A stretch of DNA of 64,000 bases, taken from the NCBI GenBank assembly GCA_033063855.1, contig CP093830.1:22692854-22756853 (forward strand), given 5' to 3'. Position numbers and translations under genes: made by a program. Of the stretch, positions 52,700-64,000 are shown in pieces; within the stretch, counting starts at the first letter, position 1; each line of letters opens with the position of its first letter. Source of the DNA: Smittia aterrima (taxonomy: Eukaryota > Arthropoda > Insecta > Diptera > Chironomidae). Below the pieces are notes generated by a model. The model ran no database searches and was not told where the DNA came from. It saw nothing but the letters and a program-made list of their open reading frames with translations.

Positions 52700-54764
52700 T
52701 TGAACCTTTTCACCGCCAATTCACAGCGGACCATTGCGAGAAGCCGCTAAAAGTTTATTTAAAAGTATTTACAAAAGCAGCTCCTTAAAAGCTCATCAGC
52801 CAACCACCACGGACCAGCGAACAAAATCTTTTCCGTTGTCTTCTTTTTCGAAGGCAATTTTTTCTAATCTTCGCCTGAATCTCTTCGACTAAAATTGTCT
52901 AGATAATTAAATTGAGATTATTCGCTCAATTTCTCCCAGACGAAAATAATTCTAAGCTCTAATTGTTTTATGACGATTCCCGATGATGCTTTCTCTGCCA
53001 GTTATTTCGATAACAAGCGAAGCATAATAAAACTTATCAACGACGAAGGAAAGTTTTTGTCGTTTGAGGACGAATAAAAGTTAATTGCCATTTTTTTGCG
53101 GCGGATCTTCGTCGAACAAATAAAATAAACATGTTACAACTGCTACGATACACGGTTTTTATTAAATTGCTCTTGTGGGGCGATTTTGGACATGTGTTCC
53201 GATAAAAACAAAACAAAACGCGACTCGAACAGCAGCAACGAAAAAAAAATGACACGGAACTCTTGGGCTTCGATACAAAACACGTTCATGACTGTCAATT
53301 CGGTTGGATTCGACAAGAAGAGTTGATAATAAACGCAACTCAGAACCCGACAGACGAAATTTTTGGGGAGAAATGAATTCTTGAACAAATTTCAAATCGA
53401 TTTTCATTGAGTTTTATGGCGAAAAAGCGTTTAATAATAAATGTTGATGCTGTAAGCGCTCTTGTGAAAATATTTTCCGAAGATTCTTCCCCGAGGGTTT
53501 GAATCGCTGCAATGATGAGAAATCAAATATTATGGTTGCGGTTTATCAGATAAGTGGGGCAGCGCGCGAGAGACGAAGGCAAGGAAAAGCTGTTTGTTCT
53601 AAGCAGCGAGAGGAGTGTTCTTGCGAAAATATTTAGATAACGCTTAACGACTTATTGATGAACAATAAATAGACAATTGGGAGAATCATGCTTTCGAGCT
53701 CTCAGGCAAAATAATGGAGGAAAGAATCCCTAAAAAGGATTTTAGAGATGACTTTACGTAAGTATGTAATGGAAAGAATGTAAATTTGATTTTGAAGACA
53801 ACGAGATTGCTTTTATTTGATAATTCAGTTTGAATTTATAGAATTATCTGCATCCTCTCTGTCACTGCAAACAACATTTTTCTTGCTAATAAATTACTTC
53901 GACAATGTGTTAGTGTCTGGTGTGGAAAATAGCGAGAAAATAGTAATTCCTCGAATGTCATTAATTTCGCAAGAGCGGACGGTTCCAGCAGTTTAAGAGC
54001 GAACACAATCAGTAATTTATTGTCCTGCAATCACTTTTCCGTTTCGCTTTTCCCCTCTAAGCTCGAGAGCTTTTTTTTAGACAAATATTTTGCGCAATTT
54101 TATGCTTTTGCAATTTGCTGCCTGTGGCGTAAAAGAAAAACTCGAGTTTACTACGAAACTATCCAAACTTTAGAACGCTCTCATGAAATTGATGAATGGA
54201 TATTTTCCTCGATTGTTTTTCCAGTGTCGTCATTTCCGAGTTTATCTGCAGTTTGCTAAGGAGAAAAGGCGAGAGAGGGAATTGAATGAACTTTGTCTCG
54301 CCGCAAGCTACTCGGAATCGCAGGAAAGGAAAAATTAAAAATGTTTTAAATCTCATTAAGCAGAGCTGAGATTAAACCGTTGAGATGAGGAAATTTAAAT
54401 GGTTTTTTGTTTGCATTCGGTGACATCCACTACGTCGAAAATTGTAGGAAGCTCTCTTTTCATCCACTGTGGTTTGTGCAAAAATTGCTGTCTGCGATAA
54501 ATTAGTTGGAAATGCGGAACTGTTGAATGGAAGAAAAAAAAAGAATTCTCATAAAAAATAATTAATGAGACTGTGCGGTGAATGCTTAAAATGTGTGCAG
54601 TTTCCACCCGTTCGCTGTTCAACTGATAAAAATATGATCCTGCTATAAATCGTGAACATTGTTGAGCGGAAGGATACGAATTTTTCGGTAAACGAAAGCG
54701 ATTGTACTTCAATGGAAAGTTTGGCTTTGTAAAAAAAGAAATCATTTTCGTTTAACACAAACTT

Positions 54765-54770
54765 TTTATT
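54765..54770 (-). terminator. HYPK: Poly(A) signal of HYPK
   Basis: TTTATT on the plus strand is AATAAA on the minus strand, beginning about 16 bp after the HYPK stop, so the 3' UTR is very short. Confidence 0.55.
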
Positions 54771-54785
54771 TCATTATTTGAGAAA

Positions 54786-55187
54786 TCATTTGATAAGATG
54801 AATAAGTGCTTGAACAACATCGCCTTTGTTTTCTCGCAGTGCTTTCTCAGCAATACCGGCTGAAACTTCCAGCTCAGTCATAATTATGTCCATATGTTCT
54901 TTTTTGACTTGGATCTTCTGTAATTCATGTTCCTTGGCCAGTTTCTCCTCGTTCTCCTTGTTACGCTTATCAGCGAAAAGATTTACAGCCTACAATCGAA
55001 AGATTTATTAGTTTAATAAAAGAAAATTTACAAAAAAGGTTTTGTTTACATTCGAAATATCTTTTGAGATCTCAGATTCTTCCGACCAGTCAGTTACACG
55101 CTCTAAATCTGCGGCTCCACTATCATGTTTCCTTTGTTTCTTGTCTTGAACATCATCTTGACCGTTTACGTTCTCCACATTTGTCAT
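54786..55187 (-). CDS. HYPK: Huntingtin-interacting protein K homologue
   Basis: Two exons on the minus strand, 55187-55050 and 54989-54786, join in phase 0 to give 113 aa, close to the family's usual length of about 120-130. The N-terminal half is polar and acidic (start MTNVENVNGQDDVQDKKQRK). A charged helix containing AVNLFADKRNKE follows, and then a C-terminal UBA-like (NAC-type) domain with MTELEVSAGIAEKALRENKG and the end DVVQALIHLIK. HYPK binds the NatA N-terminal acetyltransferase (Naa10/Naa15) at the ribosome and helps keep nascent aggregation-prone proteins soluble; that role comes from the family. It is divergent from the S4 protein gene, with 107 bp between the two start codons. 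Confidence 0.92.
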
Positions 55188-55294
55188 TTTTCACGAAAAT
55201 TTGTTTGAAATTTATTTTTTCACGAGGGCTCGAGGTTGATAATGTCCATTTGGTCATACGCCAGCGAATATTTTAGAACAAAATATTTGTGAAA
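55188..55294. promoter_or_regulatory. Compact bidirectional promoter HYPK / MTRES1-like
   Basis: The 107 bp between divergent start codons must contain both leaders and promoters. No TATA box is seen in either direction, as is common for housekeeping genes. Confidence 0.5.
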
Positions 55295-55903
55295 ATGATT
55301 CGAATTGAAATTAATAATATCCTGCAACCTCTACTTCGACGGGGACTTCGTTTAAATCTTCCTGCAGTACAAAGCAATAGTTTCGTTTTGCTGTCAAGAA
55401 GAAAAAATGAAAAGCTTCAAGCAAAATTTACAGATTTCAAAGTTATTAGGTCAAAATACGATAAATCAGGAAATTCTTCGTCTCATGAAGAGGTGAGTTA
55501 ATTCTTATAGCAAAGGAACAATATATCAGTTTTATTGTTTTAGCATTCTGATGGCGAAGACGATGACATCGACGAAATTGACAAGAAAACTACAGTGAAG
55601 ATCAATGTACAATCTCTTCGGGCTGATTTGTTATTGAAATCGGCAATTGGAATGGCCAGGAACAAGATCGAAGCTGCCTTCTATGAAAACAAGATTCGTC
55701 TCAATGGAAAAAAGCTTCTGAAAAAGTCAGTCAGCTTGTCAGTGGGCGATGAACTCGATTTAATTAAGAATGAAAGCCCTGTCAATCCAAATCATCTGGT
55801 TGTAGCTAGAATCGAAATTCTTTCTACGGTTCCAAAGGGTGACAATATCTCAGTGACAATGCGACGGTTTAAGTCACTGACTGTAGAAAAATACGAAAAT
55901 TAA
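55295..55903 (+). CDS. MTRES1: Mitochondrial S4-domain RNA-binding protein (MTRES1 / C6orf203-like)
   Basis: Two exons, 55295-55492 and 55544-55903, join in phase 0 to give 185 aa. The N-terminus (MIRIEINNILQPLLRRGLRL) is arginine-rich and amphipathic, as expected for a mitochondrial import signal. An acidic linker (HSDGEDDDIDEIDKK) follows. The S4 fold comes next: LRADLLLKSAIGMARNKIE, then FYENKIRLNGKKLLKKS and VSLSVGDELDLI, matching the usual 'learned-to-bind, sets own strand, low-pH loop' S4 layout, and a C-terminal extension ending SLTVEKYEN. In vertebrates the family protects mitochondrial transcription and acts on stalled mitoribosomes; the role here is inferred. AATAAA lies at 55915-55920, just after the stop. 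Confidence 0.82.
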
Positions 55904-55914
55904 ATAGAACTAAA

Positions 55915-55920
55915 AATAAA
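55915..55920 (+). terminator. MTRES1: Poly(A) signal of the MTRES1-like gene
   Basis: AATAAA 12 bp after the stop codon. Only about 150 bp then separate it from the JAMP start. Confidence 0.5.
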
Positions 55921-56069
55921 TCGCTAAAAGTTTAAAACGGTCGTTGCTAATTTAAATTTTAAAAATTGTTTTTCATTCAACTCAGTTTTCCCATTTTATT
56001 AGAACAATAACAAACAAATATTTTTTCGAGAAAGTTTTCTTTTAAAACAAGAAAAAAAGGTTTAAAGAT

Positions 56070-57107
56070 ATGAAATGCCCTGGTCTTTATTGTGGACGAA
56101 TGCCACTTGGCAATGACACTTTCGGCGAATGCGGAGCTTGTGATAGAGGCTGGAAACGTGATGAAAATTCAATTTGTTCTCCGTGCTTTGACCCTCTAAT
56201 TACTTATGACTTACTCTTTCTGGCTTTTGCCGTAATAATTCCGCTACTAATTCATTCGTTTCTCATCGACTTTACTGCACAACAAAGAAAGTGAGTAAAA
56301 ACTTTAAAAAACTTAAAATTTGAGTAACAAGTTTTTATTCTAGATTTTCCAAAGAAATTATGTTTCTGTATCTTTCTGCAATTACTGAAGTCGGCCTCTC
56401 AGCTCTTCTTACAATTTTTCTGAGTGAGCCCATGTATTCGTTTGAGATTTATTCTTGCGGAGTTTCCAGTTTAAGCGATTGGTATGATTTTTAGAAGTTT
56501 TTATGAGCAGCGTAATAAACATAAATTGATTTGTAGGTACACATATTTCTTCAATCCATCTCCACGCTACGAGGACACATTGATTTGCACGAATGAACGA
56601 GTTTATCCCTTGCAAACAATGGTGCTGATCTTCTTCGTGTTCTGTGTAACATTCATGTTGCTTCTTCGACCTCTTATAAATGAAAAGATCAAACCGAAAA
56701 TTGAGAAAGCTTCTCTGGCTGTGTACTATGCACTCTACGCGTTCCCGCTACTTGCAATAATTCACTCGCTTTTTGGTGGACTCGTTTACTTTGCATTTCC
56801 ATATCTAAGTATCTGCATTGCTTGCGCAGCAAACGCAGGTCATTTTGCAATGAAACTAGATCAGTCAGCCAAAAGCTTACTGATAACATCTGTTACTGAC
56901 GTGAGAAACATAATCATCATAGGTAAGAAAACAGAAATAAACATTTGAATTTAGTTTTTATAAAAGTTTTTTATTTCAGTGGGAAATTGGCTTATCTTTT
57001 CATTTGGCATAATATCCATTAAGAAGTTTTATCTGCTGCTGCTAACGCCGGTTCCTTCCATTTTTTATATAGTTACATCGAAATATACTTCGCCAGAAAG
57101 TTATTAG
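56070..57107 (+). CDS. JAMP: JNK1/MAPK8-associated membrane protein
   Basis: Four exons, 56070-56290, 56344-56481, 56537-56922 and 56980-57107, give 290 aa, close to the family's length of roughly 310. Introns are 53-57 bp. The N-terminus has the family's cysteine-rich lumenal segment: CPGLYCGR, ECGACDRGW and CSPCF. The first membrane helix is LLFLAFAVIIPLLIHSFL, followed by several further helices (VGLSALLTIFL, MVLIFFVFCVTFMLLL, LAVYYALYAFPLLAII and the C-terminal pair). Conserved words include YTYFFNPSP and YPLQTMV. JAMP is a multi-pass ER membrane protein that links the proteasome and ER-associated degradation machinery and prolongs JNK signalling; this comes from the mammalian family. AATAAA is at 57130-57135. 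Confidence 0.94.
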
Positions 57108-57224
57108 ATTGTAGCGGCAGAAAATTTGAAATAAAGTGAAAATATTAGATAAAAATAAATGTTTTAGATTATTTTCTCACCTTTAAAAGATTTTTAGCAT
57201 GACCTGAACACAACATGAAGTCAT

Positions 57225-57454
57225 TTAATTGACAATAGCGCACATTCGAGAGCATTCTCGAACTTTTCGCTTGAAGAGATCTGTTGCAGAGTCATCCCAT
57301 GTCAAACCACCATTAATTGGTTTGATTTCAAAAAGACTCCCGACTGCTGCTCTGCGAGACCTTTTAGCGAAATTCTTTGCCAAATAAAGAAGGTCTTCAG
57401 TTCGGACTAATATTCCTATATTATAATATAGATTTCTTTTTTTTATTATGTATC
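57225..57454 (-). pseudogene. Extended-Tudor-domain fragment (isolated exon or pseudogene)
   Basis: On the minus strand an open frame of 75 codons runs from a splice-like acceptor (TTTTTTGCAG, 57455 and above) to TAA at 57225-57227. A later acceptor at 57416 is also possible. Its key part, LVRTEDLLYLAKNF, RRAAVGSLFEIKPINGG and LTWDDSATDLFKRKV, follows the layout of extended Tudor domains: after the YGN strand, an L-x-x-L helix, then a CSL-like strand with 'I-P', then W-x-x-x-A-x-x-x-F. The expected YGN is degenerate (YYNIG), and the frame stops at CAIVN before the domain could finish. I see no further Tudor exons upstream on this strand. A decayed duplicate of a piRNA-pathway Tudor gene is the best reading; a real last exon of a truncated gene is the alternative. 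Confidence 0.5.
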
Positions 57455-60400
57455 CTGCAAAAAAATAAGAGTTCTTGCATAGACGAAACTCGTATTAAAT
57501 CCTGAAAGACAACAAGCAGCTTCAACGAAAAAAAAAGTTTTTAATTTTATTACTCTTCTCTTTATTTTCAACATTTTCTTTATGTAAAACAAAGATTTTC
57601 TCAAAATTTTCACGCAAATAATGTTCAAAACTCAAATATATCTAATAAAAAAAGGGCAATCCTTAAGATTAAATTTCCGCATTTGAAATTTATTGAAATT
57701 GAGAACGCAAACGAGCGTCTTGCGGCCGTCAATTAATTTAAAGAGTATTCATTCGAAAATAAAGTCAAGTTTAAATGTTTTTAATGTGAAACAAGTTCAC
57801 CGAATAATTAATTGCACTTTTGGGGGTAAAGTTTCCTCGTGTTCAAAGCACGATTGGAAGATTTCGAGGAAGTTTTCAATTATTTTGTGCTTCTCATGTT
57901 AAAAGAAACTTTTTTTAGGTAAATATTTAATTTCTTATGCAATACAAACGCTTATAAGTACACTTGAAGCTTCTTTCCTTCTTGATTCATCTTATTTGGA
58001 TGGACTTAAGATTCAATATTTTCTGTTTTTGATTATTTTAAGTAAATATGAAAACTTTTTTCTTTATGCGATAAGATGGCACGATTTTTCCAATGAAATA
58101 ATTTTGATTCGGGGGGTTCTTGAATGAGAGAAAAAGTGGATTGTTTGTTGAACTTTACGAAATTCTTTCTTAATACTGTTTTACTATGTCAAGCTGAATG
58201 TTCTTAATTAGCTCTACTCCTAGACGTTAATTTCCTGGCACTAAATTATTGAAGAATTTGAAATTATTTATCGATGCTTGAGTATTTTCAAGAGTTCTAT
58301 TGTTTTTATTTTTGAAAAGGTTTAGAGCTAAAGGTTTATGGTCATCAAGTAAAAACTTCTTCAAGCTCAAGACAAAAAAGAAAAAGATTCAAGAATTAAA
58401 ATTTCACATAAATTTCTGATTTCCGATGATGAATTTTAATTCAAAATGTGCGATTTATGTCAAACAAAACACATGAGAAGAGCAAAAGAAAGAAAACATT
58501 TCTTTTAAAAATAACATTTCAATAATCCTCGACAGTAAACTAACGCTAATTTATTGTATTTTAAACATTCTTCAACGATAATATTTTTGTTTCTAGATTT
58601 CCATGTGTGAAGAACAAAAGAAGAAAATTCAATTAGAGCCTCGAAATCAAAAAGAAAAAAAAATCTATTGAAGCAACTAAATGATCTCTTGGATTATCAA
58701 AATTGGAAGTTCAATGAAATATTATTGCATTATTTAAGGCACATTATTGATGCTTGATCATCGATTAAATTTACAATATAAAGGAAAAGTATTGCAACCT
58801 ACCACAAAAGATCTTCAGTAAATAATTCAGATCTTCTACAAGAAACGAAAATATTTCAACATCAACGCTTTACTTTTCAGATCTTTCGGTTATCGTAAGG
58901 AGATTTTACAACTTTTCTCTCCAAGATTTGCTGGGTTTTTTTTTCACGACGAAACCTAGCGCCGCCATTAGATATTCTTTATTTAATTACAGTGTACTTA
59001 AGCCTACTTCTGCGTTCAAACTCTAACTTAACGAAGTAAATTGACTTTGACGACAACACGTCGCAGTACAAGCAATCGGATGAGAAAAATGTCCTGTAAT
59101 TAAGTAATTTTCTGAAATCAAATCTTAGTGTTTGTCTAGTGTTTGTGCAATTGTTGTTTAGTGATTTAGTGACGATGGCTAGTAAACTGTTTGTGTGTGT
59201 GTGTGAATAGGTTAATTCCATATAATTATGTTCGCTTAAATCTAACTGCTCAATTATTGTTGGGATATTGTTTACTTCAGGATGCTTCGATGATATTTCT
59301 TAATGTTAGACAACATAGATCGAAGACTTTCTTAGATTCCTTGGTTTTTGGATGAGATTAAAACACATTTTTTGTTGATTGCCTGTAGGAGATTTTGCTT
59401 TTGAGCGTTGCACGGACGACACCATAATTGCAAAACCTCTAGCGCGGGATCAGGGATGGTTTGTGTTATCAGCAGGAGCTACCATGGCACCACGTTAATG
59501 AATTTTTTTGTTTGTTTGATTTTTAAGTAAGTGTTGGATGTTTAGATGGCCGATGCAGTAATAAAAGAGCAAAGATACATACGAATTAAATACATGTTTT
59601 TTGTTTTAGATGTTAGTGCTGTAAATTAAGAGAAAAAACATTCACTGATTAATTGAATTGCTCTGGGAATTTTCTTCTTTAAATTAATTAAAGATTACTT
59701 TACTGAACAATGACAGGAAGAGTCGGACAAGAGTCGCTTTAGGAACAGCTTTTTCTCGTTCGACTCGTAAGAAGAAGAAAATTAAATCAAAGAATTAGGC
59801 AAAGCTTGCAGATGAGTTTTGAATTAGTTGAAAACTGTTTTTTTTTTTGATGAGTCGTTTTTTGACATAGAAAGCTTTAAATTAAGATCATGCAACGATT
59901 ACAATTTTTTAAGACTTTCACAAGCTCCATTGCATTTGAATTTATGTTCTTTGGAGAATCAAGAGATAGAAAAGTTTTGAGCTTTCGGAGGAACTTTTGA
60001 TTAGTTTGCCTGGTTCTTTGTTTTAGTTTTCTTTAAGTAAGCGGCAAGTTTTCAGGAAAAAAAAATCAGACTGAAATCGAGCCGCACTTAAAATTACAAA
60101 ACAAATAATTTTGGTGGGATCGTAAAAAGGAGGAAATTTCAACAGAAACTGATACAAACACCCGGAGCCCCGAAGTTAGCGAGAAATCAGAGAAATTTGG
60201 ATTGAAGAGAGAAAGTTGAAGAGGAGGATGAAGTTGTCTTGCTATCAAATGCAACAGAGAGAACTAAGTCTTAGTTGTTCGGTTTTGTTAACTTGTGCTT
60301 GATATTTTCTAAATTTTCTTTCGGTTTCATCAAGTCGAGCGAAACTCGAGGTTGTTTTGATGGTTTTAATGTTTTTGTAGTTGTTGCTTTATTAGTCAAC

Positions 60401-63400
60401 TTGGCCTTTGGTTAGTCGATTAAATTTCAATTAGAAGAAACTTACGGTAACAGATTCTGTTCCGTTCATTCGTTCAATTAGTTAAAGTTACAAATTTTAT
60501 TTTTATTTTTCCCCAAGTTAAGAACATTCCAATGAAATTGCAGTCTTTGAGTTTTATCGTTCGATTACAAAATGCATTTTACAGAATGATTAGAGATGGA
60601 AGAAGTTTTATAGTTAGTTCAATTGATTGATTGGTTATTCTACATCGAAGAGACGATTCGTTAAAAGAAATTTTTGCTCAGAGGGAAAAGAAATGAGCAG
60701 AACAAAGTTAAATATTTTTTATTAATTTATTACCAAATGAAAGAGTTCATCGTTTCCCATTTAAGAGAGTTTAGTTTTCATTCTGTGATTGTTCTCTTGC
60801 TTTGCTTGTGATTGTTAGCATTCAATTAAATTTATTAATTACTTTGTAAGATATTAGACGAAATTGAATTCGTTTTGTTATTGAAAGTTAAGCTACGTCA
60901 AATATTTTGTGGTGAATTTGATTTGTGAAATGAAAAGACGAATCGTTTGTGGTTTTATTGAAGTTTTTTTATAAATAGACTTTTATTGAAAAATTTTCTT
61001 TCTTCTTTAGCAAATATTTCAAATAAAGTTTCTTTTTGCATCCATAAAAACTGATTTCCTTGAAGTGAAAACATTTTCCACTGAATTCTATAAAATTTGA
61101 AATTTTTCTTGCAATAAAAAATTCAATTTTTGCATGTGCTTAACCATTAAATGTATATTTAACTAGATTTGCTTACTTCCATCGATTCTCAATAAAACTA
61201 TAAAAATCTTTACGAATCATTCTAGTTTGGGCTTGTTGAATCGTTAAACAAGGAGATTTTTATCGTTTCTCACGCCCAAACATTTAAATTTCTTAAATAT
61301 TTTCTTTTAAAATTGAAATTTGCTGCATTTTATTTCTTTTCTCTACTCGCAAAGGCACAAGTCAACAATAAACTTTCTTTAAACGCATTACGACTTGAAT
61401 ATTTTATGAAATAGAATGGAATTTTACCGAAAAAGATTCTTACGACGATAGAGGGAGTGGAACGAGAGCTGACGAATCAACTTTCGAGAGCAAAGACAAG
61501 ATCAGCGGACTGTTTACTCCTTTTTGAATGATAAGCCGAAAGGTAAATTTTAAAATGCACTAAAGATACGAAATTATTTATAGTAAAAAAAATTGTCTAA
61601 GATTTAACAAAAGATACTTCGGAATACTCCGAAGCGAAAAAAAAAATGTTTCGGTAACTTCTGCATTTGATTGCAATGTTTTAAAATTAAAAAAAAATGT
61701 CGAGCGATGGGTTGGAACGATCGCAAGGACATTATAATAATAAATTAAATGTAAAACTGATTTCATGAAGGCGCAAAATTGGAAAAGATTGAAGCCTTCA
61801 AGAAACTGACCACAACAGATTCTTCATTTACTAGAAACACTCAAAAACTTGATGTGGAAACTGCAAGAGACTTCCACAAAAAAGTTTAAAATTAAATGAT
61901 TTGGGATTTGAAGGTTGATACTTTCTCGTGGGCTAATCGCATCAAAGATGCTGAGTGAATGTGAAAATTGATTCGAAAACGACGAAATGAAGACGAGACA
62001 AGACAACCCCTTTAAAAATATTTATAATCCAATTTTGGGCGAAGAAGTGGAGACGAGACAAGACAAGATCATAAATGAAATCATAAAAAAAAAACAATAA
62101 ACAAAAATAAAGAAACTAACCTTGGGCGTTCAACTAAACTAACGAAAATGAAAGCTTTCTTATGCAAATATTTTCGCATAGGGCTCGCAACTCTCGCTAA
62201 GTAAGATTTTGATATTTTGTTCAATTCAGTATACGTCAATCAACCGACACGCCTAACGATGAGAAGGACTTTAATGAGTGAAGAGTGGGGAGTTTGTTGA
62301 TTTGAACTATTTTAATGCGATAATAATTTCTTGAATAGCTTGACTTTAGCTTATGAGAGTGCGCCAGCCCTTTGGTACGGGTGTTCTCGATTGACAAACC
62401 GCCTTTGCTGCTTTAAAGCTCCTACTTTAAAGAAAAAATAGGGAGAAATAAAAAGAAATTATAATTAAATTTGCGCAAATCAACTTATCAGCTAATCAAT
62501 AAAAATATAAAAAAATGTTTCAATTTGTTGTCAACTTAACATATTTTGATCGCTTAATGTCTAAACACGAAAAAGAGATTTTCACATAATGTCAAATTGA
62601 ATTTTACAAATAATTTTTCTTCGCGGAATGTTCAGATGAATGTTTAGCATCGCGCTGAATGTCAAGTAGACACTTTAACCCATGCTTGGTCCCACAAATC
62701 TTAATTAAATTTCTCTCCGTCGCATTTTATATACAAAAGTCAACAGATTCCTTTCACTAATTGCTCGATTTACGATCGCGCTGAAGCAACAACTTGTCGT
62801 TCAGTGCGATCACTAAACGTTCATCTGGCATCGCTAGCTCTAAGACATGACACTGTTCAACTTTAATGTGATGATCATCATTTCTTAACTCTAAGAAAAT
62901 GTAAATATATTTTCTTTAAATATTATTATGGCATTTTATTGTCAATTCCGATCGTGATCGACTATCGCGATACGAGTGGAAAAAAAGTATTTTATTGAAA
63001 TAGCAGCGCGACTTATCAATTTGTTCAAATTGGATGAGAAGAAAAATTAGATTCGGAGTTTCCTGAATCTAAGAAAAATGCTCCCAAGAAATCCCATGCA
63101 ATAACAAGCAACGCAATTCTCTTCCTTTTCTTGTATGTAATTTTTTGTTTCATGATAAAACCATAAAAGTTTGGATGATTTTCAAAAGTGAAATAAAGAA
63201 ATGACTAGTTCTGATAAAAAAAAAATCTGTTGGACGGAAAGAGATTTTGGTTTAAGTTCACTGATTATTGCTGCCATCATCGTATAGCACCGAACGATTC
63301 AATTAAACTTTCAGAGCAATGAAAGCTGTCAGCAATGAAAATTGCTCTCAGACAAATCAAAATAAAAATTACTGGGAGCATCGGAAAAATATGTAAAATT

Positions 63401-64000
63401 TTAAAACTAAAGAGATTTGAGACGTTTAAAATTGTCCCGACTAATCGCTAGCGTAGACCGACACCGAAAAGCTACTTTTGTTTACGTCCCGAGACAGATA
63501 ATTTTTACATCATTTCTTAAATGATTTTCACCATCTGCGAATGTATCACTAACGCGAAAATGGATTTACAAGATCCACGAATTACTATCCTAAACTGCTA
63601 CCATCGAAAGCTCTTTTAACCGAATTTATATTCCATGTTGAGAGACTGAGGGGAAGACTCTGATCGTCTATACGAATTTACAAATAGATCTGAGAATGAG
63701 TGATGTGTGTTTATGTAGGATTGCGATTAACTTAATTTGATCCATAATAATATTTAAGTCAAATGTACAAAGGATTCTGTTCATAATTTTATGCAGCTAA
63801 TTGTTCTATAGAATCGGAAATGTTTTGTGTTTTTTAAAATCTTTTGTATGATGCAAACTCCGGATTGAGAGAATGAGAGTTGTGTGTCTACTTAATGTTT
63901 AAAATTACAATCTTTTTTCAGATCAATGTTTATGCTACGATGAAACATTTGAAAGAGCTTTCTCAGTGAAACTCACAACGAAAAGTTTTCTTTCGAAATT
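57455..64000. other. Unassigned right end, with a few exon-like stretches
   Basis: About 6.5 kb of AT-rich sequence with no identified gene. Three short splice-flanked frames stand out. On the plus strand, 59389-59498 encodes a segment ending SAGATMAPR, with AATAAA at 59560. On the minus strand, 62888-62757 ends LLLQRDRKSSN and 62421-62351 ends YQRAGALS. None matches a family I know. They may be terminal exons of genes reaching in from the right, parts of a long 3' UTR, or chance. A GT microsatellite near 59190 is the only simple repeat noted. Confidence 0.3.

Larger units (their letters stand above)
46034..54764. other. Second gene desert
   Basis: About 8.7 kb without a supported gene. It holds the right copy of the second inverted repeat (52428-52699) and an isolated TATA/initiator pair at 50679-50708. 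The open frames on both strands are short, mostly begin at non-ATG codons and carry no recognisable motif. Confidence 0.45.

Noticed and set aside
42058..52788. Similar short proteins predicted from both copies of the second inverted repeat (42058-42357 minus, 52495-52788 plus)
   Set aside because: The copies differ by frame-shifting indels, so the shared residues reflect DNA similarity and not a conserved protein.

Overview
The window is nuclear DNA of an insect, most likely a lower dipteran (nematoceran). The evidence is AT-rich sequence, short GT-AG introns of about 50-160 bp inside genes, AATAAA poly(A) signals, an arthropod-type Inr/DPE promoter, and insect gene families: a Toll receptor, a Lerp-type lysosomal receptor and a CBM14 chitin-binding secreted protein. 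The organism call is inference. No bacterial, phage or CRISPR feature was seen.

Layout. 1-440 is the 3' end of an unidentified basic, lysine-rich protein gene. 958-4867 is a six-exon gene for a Lerp / cation-independent mannose-6-phosphate receptor-like protein, with two possible last exons that encode different cytoplasmic tails. About 7137-25671 is the Toll receptor locus: a long untranslated first exon behind an Inr+DPE promoter, a leader intron of about 14 kb, and three coding exons (22256-25671; 1093 aa). 25.9-44.8 kb is a gene desert. 44956-45790 is a small five-exon gene for a secreted, cysteine-rich CBM14 protein with its own TATA box. 46-54.7 kb is a second desert. 54786-57107 is a compact housekeeping cluster: HYPK (minus strand) and an MTRES1/C6orf203-like mitochondrial S4 protein (plus strand) share a 107-bp divergent promoter, followed by JAMP (plus strand). 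Tail-to-tail with JAMP, 57225-57454 (minus strand) holds a fragment of an extended Tudor domain. 57.5-64 kb has no identified gene, only a few short exon-like open stretches.

Repeats. Two pairs of inverted repeats stand out. One (15727-16295 / 37618-38222) has long almost identical runs and a more diverged colinear extension (12.7 kb / 39.1 kb). One arm lies in the Toll leader intron and the other downstream of Toll. The second pair (42110-42393 / 52428-52699) brackets the CBM14 gene.

The identified genes do not form one pathway. Toll is a receptor in immune and developmental signalling. Lerp sorts lysosomal enzymes. HYPK and JAMP belong to protein quality control at the ribosome and the ER respectively. 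The S4 protein is mitochondrial. The most interesting observations are the Lerp tail switch, the inverted duplication around Toll, and the Tudor remnant.
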